Assembly (NCBI GenBank): GCA_012521315.1
Contig: JAAYMP010000145.1
Span: 1-16,738, forward strand
Direction of reading: 5' to 3'
DNA from: Bacillota bacterium
GTDB lineage: Bacteria > Bacillota > UBA4882 > UBA10575
DNA length: 16,738 nt
Of this stretch, positions 1 to 5,606 are shown piece after piece (the stretch's first letter is position 1; the number at the start of each line of letters is the position of its first letter). The notes under the pieces were generated by a model. It saw only the letters and a program-made list of their open reading frames with translations. It searched no databases and was not told the origin of the DNA. A program made the position numbers and the translations under genes.

Positions 1-361
1 CTGGAATGCCAAAGAAAGTTGGGCGGGAACCTACCGCTATTACTAAATAGTCGTAGTCATACGATCCGTTACGACCAAGGACTTTTCTTTGCTGGCGGTC
101 AACGGCTTCAATCAAGTCTTGCACAAAATTGATTTTACGTCCGGCAAAGATCTTGCGAAAGCTTATTCTAATGCTTTCCTCTTCAACTCTTCCCGCCGCG
201 ACCTCATGGAGTTCGGTAAGCATGGTATGAAAGGGGTTTTTGTCAATAATTGTAATTGAAGTTGCCGTATCTTTCTTAAATTTTTTGGCCAATTTCTTGG
301 CCGTCAAAACACCGGCGTAACCACCACCAATGATGACAATTTTTGGCATTGGTTTGCTCAT
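1..361 (-). CDS. ndh: Type II NADH dehydrogenase (NDH-2-like FAD oxidoreductase), 3' end outside window
   Basis: Partial gene: it starts at ATG 361 and runs off the left edge, so only about 120 N-terminal residues are visible. The product begins MSKPMPKIVIIGGGYAGV; GGGYAG is the Rossmann dinucleotide motif that binds FAD in the pyridine nucleotide-disulfide oxidoreductase family. A later segment, FHTMLTELHEVAAG, matches the family region after the second beta strand, and YDYLVIAVGS is the conserved strand near residue 110. Known family role: a single-subunit, membrane-associated enzyme that oxidises NADH and reduces quinone without pumping protons. A Shine-Dalgarno (GAAAGG) lies just before the start and a clear promoter lies about 85-110 bp upstream. 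A related FAD oxidoreductase of the same superfamily cannot be excluded because the C-terminal membrane-binding part is not visible. Confidence 0.85.
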   Translation of the reverse strand, partial: MSKPMPKIVIIGGGYAGVLTAKKLAKKFKKDTATSITIIDKNPFHTMLTELHEVAAGRVEEESIRISFRKIFAGRKINFVQDLIEAVDRQQRKVLGRNGSYDYDYLVIAVGSRPTFFGIP

Positions 362-444
362 CCTTTCACAATCTAAAGAATAATAGCAAAAAACATTTAT
401 ATTACAGCAAAGAGCAGCATGTTTCGTGTCGCTATTTCAAAGTA

Positions 445-474
445 ATTATAATATCGAGAATATATATAAGTCAA
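445..474 (-). promoter_or_regulatory. SigA-type promoter of the NADH dehydrogenase gene
   Basis: Read on the minus strand, TTGACT (474-469) is followed after 18 bp by TATAAT (450-445). It points toward the NADH dehydrogenase start at 361, giving a leader of about 75-80 nt. The -10 is a perfect consensus. No clear Rex-type operator was seen in the leader. Confidence 0.7.
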
Positions 475-518
475 TGCAATAACGAATATGCCTTTGCATA
501 AAAGAGGGTAGTCTGGAA

Positions 519-558
519 CAAAACAAAAAGCAGGACCGCTTGGTAATCGTCCTGCTTT
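519..558 (-). terminator. Rho-independent terminator ending the small transcript (and possibly the M48 gene)
   Basis: A 10-bp perfect stem (AAAGCAGGAC pairing with GTCCTGCTTT, positions 558-549 and 536-527 on the minus strand) with a 12-nt loop is followed on the minus strand by TTTTTGTTTTG. The T-rich tail is only on the minus strand, which sets the orientation. It lies about 60 bp downstream of a separate minus-strand promoter and about 130 bp past the M48 protease stop. Confidence 0.8.
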
Positions 559-618
559 AAAGGGAGATTGGATGTGAGTATGCTTCTATATCTTCTTGTT
601 CCGCCCAATAGGTATTAC
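525..618 (-). ncRNA. Candidate small RNA of about 90 nt
   Basis: Seen: a consensus promoter at 624-652, a strong terminator at 519-558, and no convincing reading frame with a ribosome binding site between them. A transcript starting near 618 would be roughly 90 nt. Its 5' end carries GGTAAT (619-614), complementary to ATTACC in the terminator loop (547-542), so a pseudoknot or an alternative pairing that opens the terminator is possible. No known Rfam family was recognised. Two readings fit: a stand-alone sRNA between the M48 protease and NADH dehydrogenase genes, or an attenuator leader read through into the NADH dehydrogenase gene, although that gene has its own promoter downstream. Confidence 0.5.
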
Positions 619-652
619 CTAATATAATACCATTATTATAAAGATATGTCAA
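611..652 (-). promoter_or_regulatory. Promoter with overlapping 21-bp inverted-repeat operator
   Basis: On the minus strand, TTGACA (652-647), a 17-bp spacer and TATTAT (629-624) form a near-ideal SigA promoter. Overlapping the -10 and the expected start site is a perfect inverted repeat, GGTATTA (631-625), 7-bp spacer, TAATACC (617-611). This placement is typical of a repressor operator, so the short transcript is probably regulated. The cognate regulator is not identified. Confidence 0.65.
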
Positions 653-689
653 CATCCGTCAATTGTTATTTTCTTGCACCGTCCCTTCA

Positions 690-1445
690 CTATTGAGTGG
701 GAGTAAGCGGTAACGCCTTTATGCGTTTAATCCGTTCCGAGGTCGGCGGATGGGTGGAAAAAAGCTGAAGGATGGCCGGATTCTCCCCGCCGCCACTCTC
801 CTCAACCAACCGGTTCCAAAAACTAAGGAACTCGGTCCGGGAATAACCGGCCCGCTCCATAAAATAAACACCGTAGCGGTCGGCTTCGTACTCGGCTTCC
901 CTGCCGTAACCCAACTGGGTCAGGTTGACGGCTATATTACCGATCTTGGTAATCTGTTCGCTGGCGTCCTTTAACAAGATCTGCAGCAAGAGCGCCATCC
1001 CCAACTGTCGTTTGAGGGCACTCATCCCGTGTTTCCGGTCCACGTGGGCGATTTCATGGGCGAGGACCCCGGCCAGCTCGCCATCGCTTTGCACGTACGA
1101 CAGCAGCCCGGTATGGACAAAGATGTAACCGGCCGGCAGCGCAAAGGCATTCACCGAATCTTCCTCAACCACTGTCAGCTTAAACTGCAATTCTTTACGG
1201 CGGGAGCAAGCCTTGACCAGACGGTTGAAAATGTCATTTAAACGCTCCATCTCCGCCTCCGGCAGATCAACCACTTTCATCTGGGTACAGATGCTTTCGT
1301 AACTGCTCCGGCCAATCTGTTTTTCCAGGTTGAGCTCCAAATCGGCAAAGAAGGAAGCCGTGTTCCCCGGCAGGCTCACGGCCAAAGCCAAAAAAGTAAG
1401 GAAACAGCACAAGAGGATAAGCTTTCCGCGATATCCAACCTTCAC
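690..1445 (-). CDS. Secreted or membrane-anchored M48-family zinc metalloprotease
   Basis: 251 residues. A hydrophobic N-terminal segment (about residues 8-26) looks like a signal peptide or anchor, so the enzyme acts outside the cytoplasmic membrane. The zinc motif HEIAH is at residues 130-134 (His130 and His134 ligands, Glu131 catalytic base). The third ligand lies in EYEADRYG (Glu187), and THPPTSERI at 231-239 is the conserved M48 C-terminal signature. This is the single-domain form of the BepA/Ste24-like group without TPR repeats; such proteases are linked to envelope protein quality control. The start is GTG at 1445, chosen because GGAGGG (1460-1455) lies 9 bp upstream. The gene is monocistronic and divergent from the satD-like gene. 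Confidence 0.88.
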   Translation of the reverse strand: MKVGYRGKLILLCCFLTFLALAVSLPGNTASFFADLELNLEKQIGRSSYESICTQMKVVDLPEAEMERLNDIFNRLVKACSRRKELQFKLTVVEEDSVNAFALPAGYIFVHTGLLSYVQSDGELAGVLAHEIAHVDRKHGMSALKRQLGMALLLQILLKDASEQITKIGNIAVNLTQLGYGREAEYEADRYGVYFMERAGYSRTEFLSFWNRLVEESGGGENPAILQLFSTHPPTSERIKRIKALPLTPTQ

Positions 1446-1647
1446 TTCAACTTTCCCTCCTGACCAAAATTTGTAATTTTAACGCACAATCATTATTCGC
1501 GCCCGGTCAGTTTTTTCCCTGCCCGCGCGCTTTTTTCTCCGGACTTAAAACATTTTCACCCCTTAACCCGCCATCGCCGCCGAAAGGAATTCCCCCAAAG
1601 ATTGCGAATTATATATAGAAGTTTCCAAAAAAGAAGGAGGGGTTAAC

Positions 1648-2346
1648 TTGCCCCCTACTCTTTACGCCGTGGTTAAAATAGCCCTGCAAAACAAAGGTTC
1701 GCGGCCCCAGGAAAACCACAAAAGCCATATTCTCCAGGAGGCCGCCGCTTTACTAAATAGCACTTTCCGCCCTTTTCTCGCCGGTAAATTCAACGCCGAC
1801 GACAACGAGGTAAAAGGGGTGTTGATGGTTCAGGAAACACCCCGCCTGATCCAGTTGATTCAGTTGGTTGATTTGGAGTTGAATCCGTTCCGCTTTAACT
1901 ACGCGTTAGGTGTGGGCAGCATCAGCGGGAAAATTGGCCCGGATGCCTATGAAGAAAGCGGGCCCGCGTGGACCCGCGCCAACCGGGCGCTAAAAGATGC
2001 CGCCCGCGGTAACCAGGATATCGTGGTCCGTTTGCCTTCATCTTTTTTAACCAGAACCGTAAACACGCTTTTCGCCATTGAAAGCGACCTCCGGAACAAT
2101 TGGAGCGAAGCCCACCGGGAAGCAATCAAACTGGTCCGCCGCGGCCGGACGCAAGTGGAGATGGCTGAGCTCTTAGGAGTCACCCAGGCCGCCATCAGTC
2201 AACGCCTGAAACACGCCCGCTGGGACCGGTACTTGGAAGTCTGCGCCACCCTCGATGAACTTCTGACCCAAGCCCGCTGGAAAGCCCTTCTCCCGTGGGA
2301 CCTGCAGAAAGACCAGAAAAAAAAGGGTGCGGCCAAAGGGGGTTAA
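1648..2346 (+). CDS. SatD-family protein with C-terminal helix-turn-helix
   Basis: 232 residues, starting at TTG 1648 behind an excellent Shine-Dalgarno (AAGGAGGGG, 5 bp spacing). The layout resembles the SatD family: an early YAVV strand, a basic region (SRPQENHKSHI), then FRFNYALGVGSISGKIGPDAYEESGPAW (about 81-108), close to the SatD signature GIGxGxI...GADGPAY. Residues 163-192 form a sigma-region-4-like helix-turn-helix (GRTQVEMAELLGVTQAAISQ). The family is poorly characterised; a role in DNA-linked regulation or stress is an inference from the HTH. Odd point: the central GDEFQ-like core seen in SatD relatives is replaced here by DDNEVKG. TATATA at 1612-1617 may be a -10, without a convincing -35. 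It converges with the PHP gene and shares overlapping stop codons. Confidence 0.72.
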   Translation: MPPTLYAVVKIALQNKGSRPQENHKSHILQEAAALLNSTFRPFLAGKFNADDNEVKGVLMVQETPRLIQLIQLVDLELNPFRFNYALGVGSISGKIGPDAYEESGPAWTRANRALKDAARGNQDIVVRLPSSFLTRTVNTLFAIESDLRNNWSEAHREAIKLVRRGRTQVEMAELLGVTQAAISQRLKHARWDRYLEVCATLDELLTQARWKALLPWDLQKDQKKKGAAKGG

Positions 2347-2364
2347 CCCTTGGCGCACCCTTTT
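2317..2364. terminator. Bidirectional terminator formed by the overlapping 3' ends of satD-like and PHP genes
   Basis: AAAAGGGTGCG (2321-2331) pairs with CGCACCCTTTT (2354-2364), and the stem continues through CCAA/TTGG and GGG/CCC with two single-base bulges, closing on GGTTAA. Both genes' TAA stops lie in the apical TTAA. The plus-strand tail is TTTTAATTT; the minus-strand tail is eight T residues (2324-2317). One hairpin, fully inside coding sequence, therefore terminates both convergent genes. Confidence 0.85.
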
Positions 2365-3023
2365 AATTTACGCAGCAGCCGCTGCGGGGCTTCGCCCATC
2401 ACTTGCTTGAGTTCGGTGGCGTCAAGACCGGCCCCCCGCCCGATCCGGGACGCGAACTCCCACGTCAATAAATCGTCGGGTTCATGGCTATCCGAATTGA
2501 TCAGTAAAGGCGCCCCGGTCTTCCTGGCCAGCGCCGCCACATGTCCATTGGCGAGGCTATGGCCCCGGCGGGAGGATAGTTCAAGGAAAACGCCGTTTTG
2601 GGCGGCAAGCTTCGCCTCCTCTTCCGTGAGCAAGCCGGGATGGGCTAGGATGTCCACCTCCGGGCAACTAACGGCCGCCCGGTCGGTGCCCGGCTCCACC
2701 GGCTCAACCAGGGTTTCCCCGTGCACCACCACCAGATCCGCCCCCAAATGCTTGGCCCGCTTCGCCAGTTCGGAAACGGCGGCGGCGGGAACATGGGTGA
2801 GCTCCACTCCCACCAGGATTTTTAGCGCCCAGTATTTTTCCGCCAGACGGCGTTCTTCCCGCAGCTCCGCCAGGACCCTTTCCATCGTGCCGAGGCCGAC
2901 ATGGTCGGTGAGGCCAATCACCTGGTACCCGTTGAGAAATGCCCGGTGAAGCAGTTCGATGGGGGAAAGGACCCCGTCGCTGAGAAAGGTATGCGTATGA
3001 AAATCGGTTATTGGCTTGTCCAT
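2343..3023 (-). CDS. PHP-domain phosphoesterase (histidinol-phosphatase-like)
   Basis: 226 residues. The four PHP metal-binding motifs are visible in order: HTH at 9-11 with Asp16 following, TDH at 39-41, Glu74 in GVELTH with His101, and HPG (His128) plus NSDSH (Asp178, His180). These residues build the trinuclear metal site that hydrolyses phosphoester bonds in histidinol-phosphatase-type and related PHP enzymes. The substrate cannot be told from sequence: no histidine biosynthesis genes are nearby, so a general phosphatase or nuclease-like role is as likely. ATG 3023 is preceded by AAAAAAGGAGGCGG, a strong ribosome binding site. The stop overlaps that of the convergent satD-like gene. Confidence 0.88.
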   Translation of the reverse strand: MDKPITDFHTHTFLSDGVLSPIELLHRAFLNGYQVIGLTDHVGLGTMERVLAELREERRLAEKYWALKILVGVELTHVPAAAVSELAKRAKHLGADLVVVHGETLVEPVEPGTDRAAVSCPEVDILAHPGLLTEEEAKLAAQNGVFLELSSRRGHSLANGHVAALARKTGAPLLINSDSHEPDDLLTWEFASRIGRGAGLDATELKQVMGEAPQRLLRKLKGCAKG

Positions 3024-3101
3024 TATTCCGCCTCCTTTTTTGCTGATCCGGCCGCCGGTTCCCCCCCAGCCCGCCCAGCCAACAGGCTTGTCCGTTTCTT
3101 G

Positions 3102-3133
3102 ACCAAAAAAAACAGCAACCTACCCCCGCTGTT
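3102..3133 (-). terminator. Terminator after the YlmC/YmxH gene
   Basis: On the minus strand AACAGC (3133-3128) pairs with GCTGTT (3116-3111) and is followed directly by TTTTTTTT. It lies 27 bp past the stop codon of the YlmC-type gene and upstream of the PHP gene, so the PHP gene probably has its own promoter. Confidence 0.7.
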
Positions 3134-3159
3134 CGCCGCGAGATTTGACCGGGGCTGCA

Positions 3160-3441
3160 CTAATGCCCCCCGGAAAGATCGATGTACGAGTTGGCTTCCA
3201 CCCTTTCGGGCAGTTCAACCAGGATGACATCGGAACCGATCCTCTTGATTTGCCGCCAGGGGATAATAATCTCCTCGTTGCGGCCCAGCAGCCACCGAAA
3301 ACGGCCCGGTGCCGGCAAGACCAGGGCAAGGATCTTGCCGGTGACGGGATCAATCTCTAAATCACTGGTGAAACCCAGTTTCTTCCCGTCTAAAATATTA
3401 ATGACTTCCCGTTCTCTTAATTCCGATGTTTTCGCCAGCAC
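3160..3441 (-). CDS. YlmC/YmxH-family PRC-barrel protein
   Basis: About 93 residues, the usual family size. The sequence TSELREREVINILDGKKLG, then DLEIDPVTGKILALVLP, GRNEEIIIPWRQIKRIG and DVILVEL is the typical single PRC-barrel of YlmC/YmxH proteins of endospore-forming Bacillota. These are associated with sporulation-related expression, but their biochemical function is unknown. The start is GTG 3441, because a G-rich Shine-Dalgarno (GGGGGGAG) lies 5 bp upstream and family members begin just before the KTSEL-like segment. An upstream in-frame ATG at 3456 has no ribosome binding site and would sit about where transcription starts if the TATACT-like element at about 3461-3466 is a -10. Confidence 0.82.
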   Translation of the reverse strand: MLAKTSELREREVINILDGKKLGFTSDLEIDPVTGKILALVLPAPGRFRWLLGRNEEIIIPWRQIKRIGSDVILVELPERVEANSYIDLSGGH

Positions 3442-3494
3442 CCCGACTCCCCCCATTGGTATAGTATATGCGGGGGAAAAAAGGGTGTGCCGTT

Positions 3495-4286
3495 CTACGC
3501 CTCCCGCGTCAAAACGAAAAAGATCCGCTCATCCTGCGGTTGGCAGGGCTGCTGCGTAAAAGCGCTAAAACAACATACCCGGGAAAAACCCGCTTTCCGC
3601 GCCGCCTCCTCAATTTCAGCCGGTTCATACCAACGTTGGCAATGGACCTCCCGGAAATGGCGGAAAAGATCGCCCCTTTCCCGGGCAAAAAAATCAATCT
3701 CCATCCGGCAGAAGCGGGCGGCCGGTTCCAAATAGTTGGCCCAAATATAAGCGGAGTTTTCAAAAAAGGCACAAAAGGTGTTGTCACCCAGGATCTCCCG
3801 GTATTTGTGTTCCGTATTCAAGTCGGCGATGGCGACGCCCCCCGGCAACAGGTGTTGGTAAATGTGAACCAAGACCTGTTGCAACTCGCCGTAAAGCAAA
3901 AGGTAATTAAGGCTGTCGCACAGGCAGGTAATCAACGGGAACTGCTCATCAAGGTCCAGTTCCCGGATGTCTTGCTGGAAAAGCCGGTAGTCTCCCTTGG
4001 CACGCCCCAACTTCTCCTCGGCGATCGCCAGCATCGAAGGGGACTGGTCGACTCCGGTCACTTTCCACCCTTTCTCCATCATCAACGACATAAAGCTCCC
4101 GGTACCGCAGGCCAAATCCAAAAGCGAACGGGCAGGAGCTTTCTCGGGGAAAGCAGTATGATTCCGGTATAAAAAAAGAACGTACTCAACCCAAGCCGGG
4201 TAGTCCAATTCCCGCATCATCTCATCATAGACCAAGGCAAGATCCCGATAGGCTTGGTTTACCCCGTTTTGCTCAGATGACGGCAT
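3495..4286 (-). CDS. Class I SAM-dependent methyltransferase
   Basis: About 263 residues. Motif I, LLDLACGTGSF (near residues 57-67), binds S-adenosylmethionine. VTGVDQSPSML supplies the acidic residue that contacts the ribose, and the QDIREL and LLPGGVAIADLN segments match motifs II-III of the Rossmann-fold methyltransferases. The N-terminal YRDLALVYDEMMRELDYPAW is typical of the YqeM-like group in Bacillota; substrate unknown. Start choice: ATG 4286 has GGAGG 9 bp upstream, whereas the first in-frame ATG (4295) abuts that same GGAGG and could not use it. The start codon lies inside the end of the NusG-II gene, so the two are probably translationally coupled. Confidence 0.85.
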   Translation of the reverse strand: MPSSEQNGVNQAYRDLALVYDEMMRELDYPAWVEYVLFLYRNHTAFPEKAPARSLLDLACGTGSFMSLMMEKGWKVTGVDQSPSMLAIAEEKLGRAKGDYRLFQQDIRELDLDEQFPLITCLCDSLNYLLLYGELQQVLVHIYQHLLPGGVAIADLNTEHKYREILGDNTFCAFFENSAYIWANYLEPAARFCRMEIDFFARERGDLFRHFREVHCQRWYEPAEIEEAARKAGFSRVCCFSAFTQQPCQPQDERIFFVLTREA

Positions 4287-4647
4287 CGAGACCATCCTCC
4301 CGCCCTTCGATCCTGATCACCAGTTTGTTGGGGACGCAAATGATTGCTTCCCCCGGTTGTTTAATCCACCCGGTACGGAGACAGATCCGTTCCGGACAGA
4401 AATAATCCTCCGTCGGGACCAGCCGGACGGCTCCGTCCTTCATTTCGATCGTCGCCACGCCGCCCGCCACTTCAACCTGCTCGGTCCTGGCCTCCCCCTC
4501 CGTCAGGGGAAATCTGAAGAGAAGCTCCCCGTCGCGAAAGACCTGGACCTCCCGGTCGGGCAAAGGAGCGGGCCGAGCCTGCCACGCTAATAAGAAAAGG
4601 CCAACCCCGGCAATGAGCAAGAACAGCCAGCGGTCCCCCTTGGTCAT
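4273..4647 (-). CDS. NusG domain II-containing membrane-anchored protein
   Basis: 124 residues. One N-terminal membrane helix (about 7-24, WLFLLIAGVGLFLLAW) is followed by an extracytoplasmic domain with Cys84, Cys89 and Cys104 in the arrangement CPERIC...GWIKQPGEAIICVPN, the signature of the NusG_II (PF07009-type) family. Function is unknown. In many Bacillota these genes sit beside a Gx transporter or an ApbE-like flavin transferase; neither is visible here. ATG 4647 has GGAGGAGCGG just upstream. It lies 33 bp downstream of the UPF0016 gene and overlaps the methyltransferase start, suggesting one operon of three genes. Confidence 0.82.
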   Translation of the reverse strand: MTKGDRWLFLLIAGVGLFLLAWQARPAPLPDREVQVFRDGELLFRFPLTEGEARTEQVEVAGGVATIEMKDGAVRLVPTEDYFCPERICLRTGWIKQPGEAIICVPNKLVIRIEGREDGLDAVI

Positions 4648-4680
4648 CTCCGCTCCTCCCCCCGTCCGTAATGGGTTTTC

Positions 4681-4965
4681 CTATATAAACTCCAACCAGG
4701 TTTTCCACAGGGTATAAACCCCGATCCCGATAAAGAGAAAGGCTGCGCCTAAACGCATATATAGAGGAGGAATATATTTAGCCAATACTCCCCCAAAGAG
4801 CACACCGATTAAAGTCACCAAAGTCAAGCCCAATGAAGCCCCAAGAAAGACCGCCCATGGTGCCCGGGATTGCGAAACCAGCGAGAAGACGGCCAGTTGT
4901 GTTTTGTCCCCTAGTTCGGCAAAAAAAATCGTACATAACGAGAAAAAGAAAACCTTCCAGTCCAC
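4681..4965 (-). CDS. Half-size UPF0016/GDT1-family transporter (TMEM165-like)
   Basis: About 94 residues with three predicted membrane helices. The signature AELGDKTQLA (Glu17, Gly19, Asp20, Lys21, Thr22) is the E-x-G-D-[KR]-[TS] motif of the GDT1/MntX family, whose members export Mn2+ or exchange Ca2+/H+. Full-length members have two such repeats; this has one and presumably works as a homodimer or with a second half encoded elsewhere. Start: GTG 4965, giving MDWKVFFFSLCTIF, with GAAGG 7 bp upstream, which matches the usual family N-terminus; an upstream in-frame GTG at 4998 has no ribosome binding site. A yybP-ykoY manganese riboswitch was looked for upstream and not seen. Confidence 0.85.
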   Translation of the reverse strand: MDWKVFFFSLCTIFFAELGDKTQLAVFSLVSQSRAPWAVFLGASLGLTLVTLIGVLFGGVLAKYIPPLYMRLGAAFLFIGIGVYTLWKTWLEFI

Positions 4966-5140
4966 GCTTTCACCTTCTTCTGAAATTATCGGTCTCACCG
5001 GGTATCATTTCCAGAGTCAAGGGATGGTATTTCTGACCACAACATATTTTAAGGTGGCACAAAAAATACCTTGTTTCTTCTCCCTTCGCGTGGACCTTAG
5101 ATTGACCATGACCGGCAGGGCAATTCCAATAGCGCACGAA

Positions 5141-5163
5141 AACAAAAAAGGGCAAATTGCCCT
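5141..5163 (-). terminator. Terminator of tRNA-His
   Basis: A 7-bp inverted repeat (AGGGCAA / TTGCCCT around one central base) is followed on the minus strand by TTTTTTG. It begins about 12 bp past the CCA end of the tRNA. Confidence 0.8.
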
Positions 5164-5174
5164 CTTTATCATGT

Positions 5175-5252
5175 TGGGGTGAACGGAGGGATTCGAACCC
5201 TCGACCTCCAGGGCCACAACCTGGCGCTCTAACCAACTGAGCTACGCCCACC
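5175..5252 (-). tRNA. tRNA-His (anticodon GTG)
   Basis: A full cloverleaf can be folded by eye. The extra G(-1) of histidine tRNAs (5252) faces C73. The acceptor GTGGGCG pairs with CGTTCAC (two G-U pairs). The D arm is GCTC/GAGC, the anticodon stem CCAGG/CCTGG encloses TTGTGGC (anticodon GTG), and the T arm is GAGGG-TTCGAAT-CCCTC. CCA is encoded. G(-1):C73 and the GTG anticodon both identify histidine. Confidence 0.97.
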
Positions 5253-5262
5253 ATACGCAAAA

Positions 5263-5294
5263 ATTATAGTAACACATCTTCGTTTCTTCGTCAA
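5263..5294 (-). promoter_or_regulatory. Promoter of tRNA-His
   Basis: On the minus strand, TTGACG (5294-5289) precedes an overlapping pair of -10 candidates: TACTAT after 17 bp and TATAAT (5268-5263) after 20 bp. The position about 10 bp before the tRNA supports a dedicated promoter. Confidence 0.65.
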
Positions 5295-5506
5295 GGCGTT
5301 TTTCGGCCATGCATTGCGGAACTGCGCCAACATTTCATTGGCTGACCCGGGCCGCAGACAAAGCAAACTCCTGGATCTCTTCGGCACCATGTTTGCTCCC
5401 CATATACATACCATGGCCAATAGCCCAAGAGCGTTGAAAAAAGGAAAAAAATTAATAGACATACCCCAAGTCCTCATTTTACATCCTCTTCCTCCACATT
5501 TTCCTT
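5295..5506. other. Intergenic stretch with no firmly supported gene
   Basis: Together with the flanking promoters this is the 350-bp gap between tRNA-His and the ABC exporter. A minus-strand frame from ATG 5477 (82 codons) has a plausible Shine-Dalgarno and a hydrophobic start (NALGLLAMVCIWGANMV), but it runs through the tRNA promoter and into the tRNA gene, so it is unlikely to be an intact gene. Another frame in the same place reads KHGAEEIQEFALSAARVSQ and stops. A decayed small membrane-protein gene is possible but not shown. Confidence 0.3.
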
Positions 5507-5534
5507 TTGTCGTGGTATATTGTTACTGTATAAT
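5507..5534 (+). promoter_or_regulatory. SigA-type promoter of the ABC exporter operon
   Basis: TTGTCG (5507-5512), a 16-bp spacer and a perfect TATAAT (5529-5534) lie about 70 bp before the GTG start of the permease gene, in an AT-rich patch that contrasts with its surroundings. Confidence 0.65.
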
Positions 5535-5606
5535 AAAACTAACGGTAAATATTAATTAAATTGCCAGTGGCCATCACGCGCCGCAGGAAGAACAGGAAGA
5601 TAATTT

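Noticed and set aside
574..627. Plus-strand 17-codon ORF (MSMLLYLLVPPNRYYLI) with an AGGGAG site, antisense to the candidate small RNA
   Set aside because: A hydrophobic peptide opposite a short RNA recalls type I toxin-antitoxin pairs, but it is very short, has no clear plus-strand promoter or terminator, and resembles no known toxin.
3468..4172. Long plus-strand ORF opposite the methyltransferase
   Set aside because: A shadow frame in GC-rich coding DNA; the minus-strand frame has clear SAM-binding motifs.
4966..5140. Possible yybP-ykoY manganese riboswitch before the UPF0016 gene
   Set aside because: The conserved core of that riboswitch class was not found in the leader.
5229..5477. Minus-strand 82-codon ORF with a hydrophobic N-terminus
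   Set aside because: It runs through the tRNA-His promoter and ends inside the tRNA; no family resemblance. Kept only as a note on a possible decayed gene.
5314..5559. Plus-strand 81-codon ORF upstream of the exporter operon
   Set aside because: It overlaps the operon promoter, has no convincing ribosome binding site and has a non-protein-like composition.
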